7,836 nucleotides of DNA, from positions 1-7,836 of the forward strand of contig CANHKE010000049.1 in assembly GCA_947461155.1 (NCBI GenBank). Reading direction: 5' to 3'. The stretch is from Cytophagaceae bacterium. Its GTDB lineage: Bacteria; Bacteroidota; Bacteroidia; Cytophagales; Spirosomataceae. The notes under the pieces were generated by a model. It was not told the DNA's origin, ran no database searches, and worked only from the letters and a program-made list of their open reading frames with translations. A program made the translations under genes and the position numbers. Positions 6,409 to 7,836 of this stretch are shown here, piece after piece. Within the stretch, counting starts at the first letter, position 1. Each line of letters starts with the position of its first letter.

Positions 6409-6942
6409 ATGAGTACCATTTCGCAAAATCCCCAAAACGATAAATTAATCAATATCATTTCGATTGCCATTCCTTTAGCAGTGGCTGCCTTGATTGGGAT
6501 TCAAATTAAATTACCGCTGGGCGAATGGACCAAAGTGCTGCCACATGTGATTGGATTTTTAAATACTACGACGGCAATCTGCCTAATCGTTGGATTTATT
6601 GCGATTAAATCTAAAAACATCAAAGGGCACGAAAAGGCTATGAAATTAGCTTTTGCCCAAGGAGGTTTGTTTCTAGTTTTATATATTTTATATCACATCT
6701 CGAATCCATCGACTCCTTATGGAGGAACGGGCTGGACGAAACCTGTCTATTACTTTTTTCTGATCTCTCATATTTTGCTTTCGATCGGTGTCGTTCGTCT
6801 AGTTTTATATGCGATTTATCAGGCATTGACGAATCAAATTGAAGCGCACAAAAAAACAGTTAAATGGGCCTTCCCTATTTGGTTATACGTTTCCGTTACA
6901 GGTGTGATTGTTTACCTAATGATTTCTCCCTATTATGTATAA
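6409..6942 (+). CDS. DUF420 membrane protein (CtaM/YozB-like, likely oxidase assembly factor)
   Basis: The 177-residue protein has five predicted membrane segments (about 15-33, 44-66, 77-96, 112-138, 152-172). It carries the spaced histidines of the DUF420 family: H46 (PHVIGFLNTTTA), H74 (KGHEKAMK), H96 (LYHISNP), H121 (ISHILLS) and H147 (EAHKKTVKWAFPIWLYVSVTG), most near helix ends where they could bind a metal or haem. Relatives named CtaM or YozB are known in Firmicutes, where CtaM is needed for a working aa3 oxidase; that role here is inferred from family and position after sco. The start follows the sco stop by one base. Its last 8 bases overlap the next gene (ATG inside ATGTATAA), suggesting coupled translation. 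No motif for a redox enzyme is visible. Confidence 0.9.
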   Translation: MSTISQNPQNDKLINIISIAIPLAVAALIGIQIKLPLGEWTKVLPHVIGFLNTTTAICLIVGFIAIKSKNIKGHEKAMKLAFAQGGLFLVLYILYHISNPSTPYGGTGWTKPVYYFFLISHILLSIGVVRLVLYAIYQALTNQIEAHKKTVKWAFPIWLYVSVTGVIVYLMISPYYV

Positions 6943-7219
6943 GCGCATTGCCTTATTGATCATCGCTTTTTTTCTATTCCAATTTGATGGGCTAGCTCAG
7001 TGTGCGATGTGCCGTACCACCGTGGAAAGTACGATTTCCAATGGGCGTTCAAATATTGCAACAGGATTGAATACGGGAATCTTGTATTTGCTGGCCGCTC
7101 CTTATTTATTGGTCGGCGCGATCGCTTGGATCTGGTTGAGACAAAGTAAAAAGGAACAATTAGCGCGCATTTCGAAATGGCAATTGCGTCAGAAGGTTTC
7201 CCAACTGATGAGTAAGTAA
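6935..7219 (+). CDS. Small membrane protein with a CAMC motif, function unknown
   Basis: I do not recognise a named family. The 94-residue product has a basic start (MYKR) and a hydrophobic stretch (5-21) ending in GLAQ, which looks like a signal peptide or anchor. Then follow CAMCRTTVE (23-31), a polar segment, a second hydrophobic segment (47-68) and a strongly basic tail (70-94). The cysteines would therefore face the periplasm between two membrane-linked segments. The residue before C23 is Gln, so the site is a poor lipobox and a lipoprotein is unlikely. C23, M25 and C26 together could bind copper or form a disulphide. The start overlaps the DUF420 gene by 8 bases and the protein closes the oxidase operon, so an accessory role in oxidase assembly is plausible but unproven. 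I recall similar small proteins beside DUF420 genes in Bacteroidota. Confidence 0.8.
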   Translation: MYKRIALLIIAFFLFQFDGLAQCAMCRTTVESTISNGRSNIATGLNTGILYLLAAPYLLVGAIAWIWLRQSKKEQLARISKWQLRQKVSQLMSK

Positions 7220-7220
7220 C

Positions 7221-7836
7221 TTAATCCCAAATTGGGTATTGTGTTAACTTAATCGCTTCTCCAAAAAACTGTTTCGTGGATTGCTCAAATGATTCCGTGA
7301 AATCGGATACGTAAAACTGTCGGCTTCCTGGTTCACCTGAAACCAACAAATCATTTGAGCTGAGAATGTTTTTGATCGCTTCCGCGACAATGACTGAGGT
7401 ATCCATGACGGAGACACTTCCTTGGTAATATTCCTCAATTTGTTTTTTGATCAATGGATAATGGGTGCAACCTAAGATTAATCCATCAATGCCAGACAAA
7501 ATAGGATTAGCTAAATATTCCTGAATGATTTGCTCGGAGATGCGGTTATTAAAGAATCCTTCTTCGATCATTGGGGCCAACAACGGGGTCGCAAGTGATT
7601 TGACTTGGATGTTTTTCCCGAGCGCCTCAGCCTTGCGCGCATAGATCCCCGAATTAACAGTTTGCTTGGTTCCAATAAGACCAAGCGTTTTCCCTGCCCA
7701 TTCATGATCTAAATAATCAATCACTGGATCAATGACATTGACCACAATCGCTTTGGTGCCAACATACGCCTTGACTAAGTCGTAAGCGGCGGCAGAGGCG
7801 GAATTACAAGCAATTAAAATCAGTTTACAGTTTTTC
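7221..7836 (-). CDS. murI: Glutamate racemase, C-terminal part (5' end outside window)
   Basis: MurI converts L-glutamate to D-glutamate for peptidoglycan. The minus-strand frame is open from the right edge to the stop at 7221-7223, giving 204 visible residues; family members are typically about 260-280, so roughly the first 60-70 are missing, including the N-terminal DSGxGG motif. Both catalytic cysteines are visible: C10 in LIACNSASAAA (codon 7806-7808) and C123 in LGCTHYPL (codon 7467-7469). A GTG at 7743-7745 could be taken as a start but lies after the first catalytic cysteine, so it is internal. The gene faces the oxidase operon and the two stop codons are one base apart. It is unrelated to respiration in function. 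Confidence 0.96.
   Translation of the reverse strand, partial: KNCKLILIACNSASAAAYDLVKAYVGTKAIVVNVIDPVIDYLDHEWAGKTLGLIGTKQTVNSGIYARKAEALGKNIQVKSLATPLLAPMIEEGFFNNRISEQIIQEYLANPILSGIDGLILGCTHYPLIKKQIEEYYQGSVSVMDTSVIVAEAIKNILSSNDLLVSGEPGSRQFYVSDFTESFEQSTKQFFGEAIKLTQYPIWD

Noticed and set aside
6995..7015. Lipoprotein signal (lipobox) in the CAMC protein
   Set aside because: The residue before the cysteine is glutamine, not G, A or S, so cleavage by the lipoprotein signal peptidase is unlikely.
7226..7236. CCCAAATTGGG near the murI stop as a possible terminator
   Set aside because: A real hairpin would keep only about three G-C pairs and no T-run follows on either strand.
7743..7745. GTG as the start of murI
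   Set aside because: The frame stays open upstream to the window edge and encodes the IACNSAS catalytic motif, so this codon is an internal valine.

Overview
The window is a nearly gap-free piece of a chromosome carrying an aa3-type (haem-copper, A1-class) cytochrome c oxidase locus and its assembly genes, read left to right, followed by the convergent 3' part of a glutamate racemase gene. The best guess for the source is a Bacteroidota bacterium, perhaps Cytophagales. The reasons are the lack of Shine-Dalgarno sequences, the A/T-rich leaders, two adjacent subunit III genes, SCO followed by a DUF420 protein and a small CxxC membrane protein, and protein variants familiar from that phylum. This assignment rests on recognition, not on a search.

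Layout. Positions 1-241 hold the 3' end of coxB with the second half of the CuA site. coxA (275-2161) has all haem and CuB ligands and the key proton-channel residues. A strong intrinsic terminator-like hairpin (2174-2220) then stands only 9 nt before the start of ctaA. From 2230 to 7219 eight genes follow with almost no spacing: ctaA (haem A synthase), ctaB (haem O synthase), a short subunit III paralogue, a second subunit III, a small subunit IV, a SCO-type copper chaperone, a DUF420 (CtaM/YozB-like) membrane protein, and an unnamed 94-residue membrane protein with a CAMC motif. The stop codons of that last gene and of murI (minus strand, 5' end outside the window) are separated by one base.

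How the genes fit together. CoxB takes electrons from cytochrome c at CuA and passes them to haem a and the haem a3-CuB centre in CoxA. The subunit III and IV proteins are structural. CtaB then CtaA convert haem B to haem O and haem A for CoxA. SCO most likely metallates CuA. The DUF420 protein and the CAMC protein are candidate assembly factors. No Cox11/CtaG gene for CuB insertion is visible here.

Beyond standard annotation, the most interesting points are three RNA hairpins at gene junctions (end of coxB, coxA/ctaA, and the first codons of sco), a short subunit III paralogue lacking a membrane glutamate present in its neighbour, and the uncharacterised CAMC protein at the operon end. I saw no mobile element, CRISPR array, tRNA or rRNA, and no intergenic stretch longer than about 70 bases.
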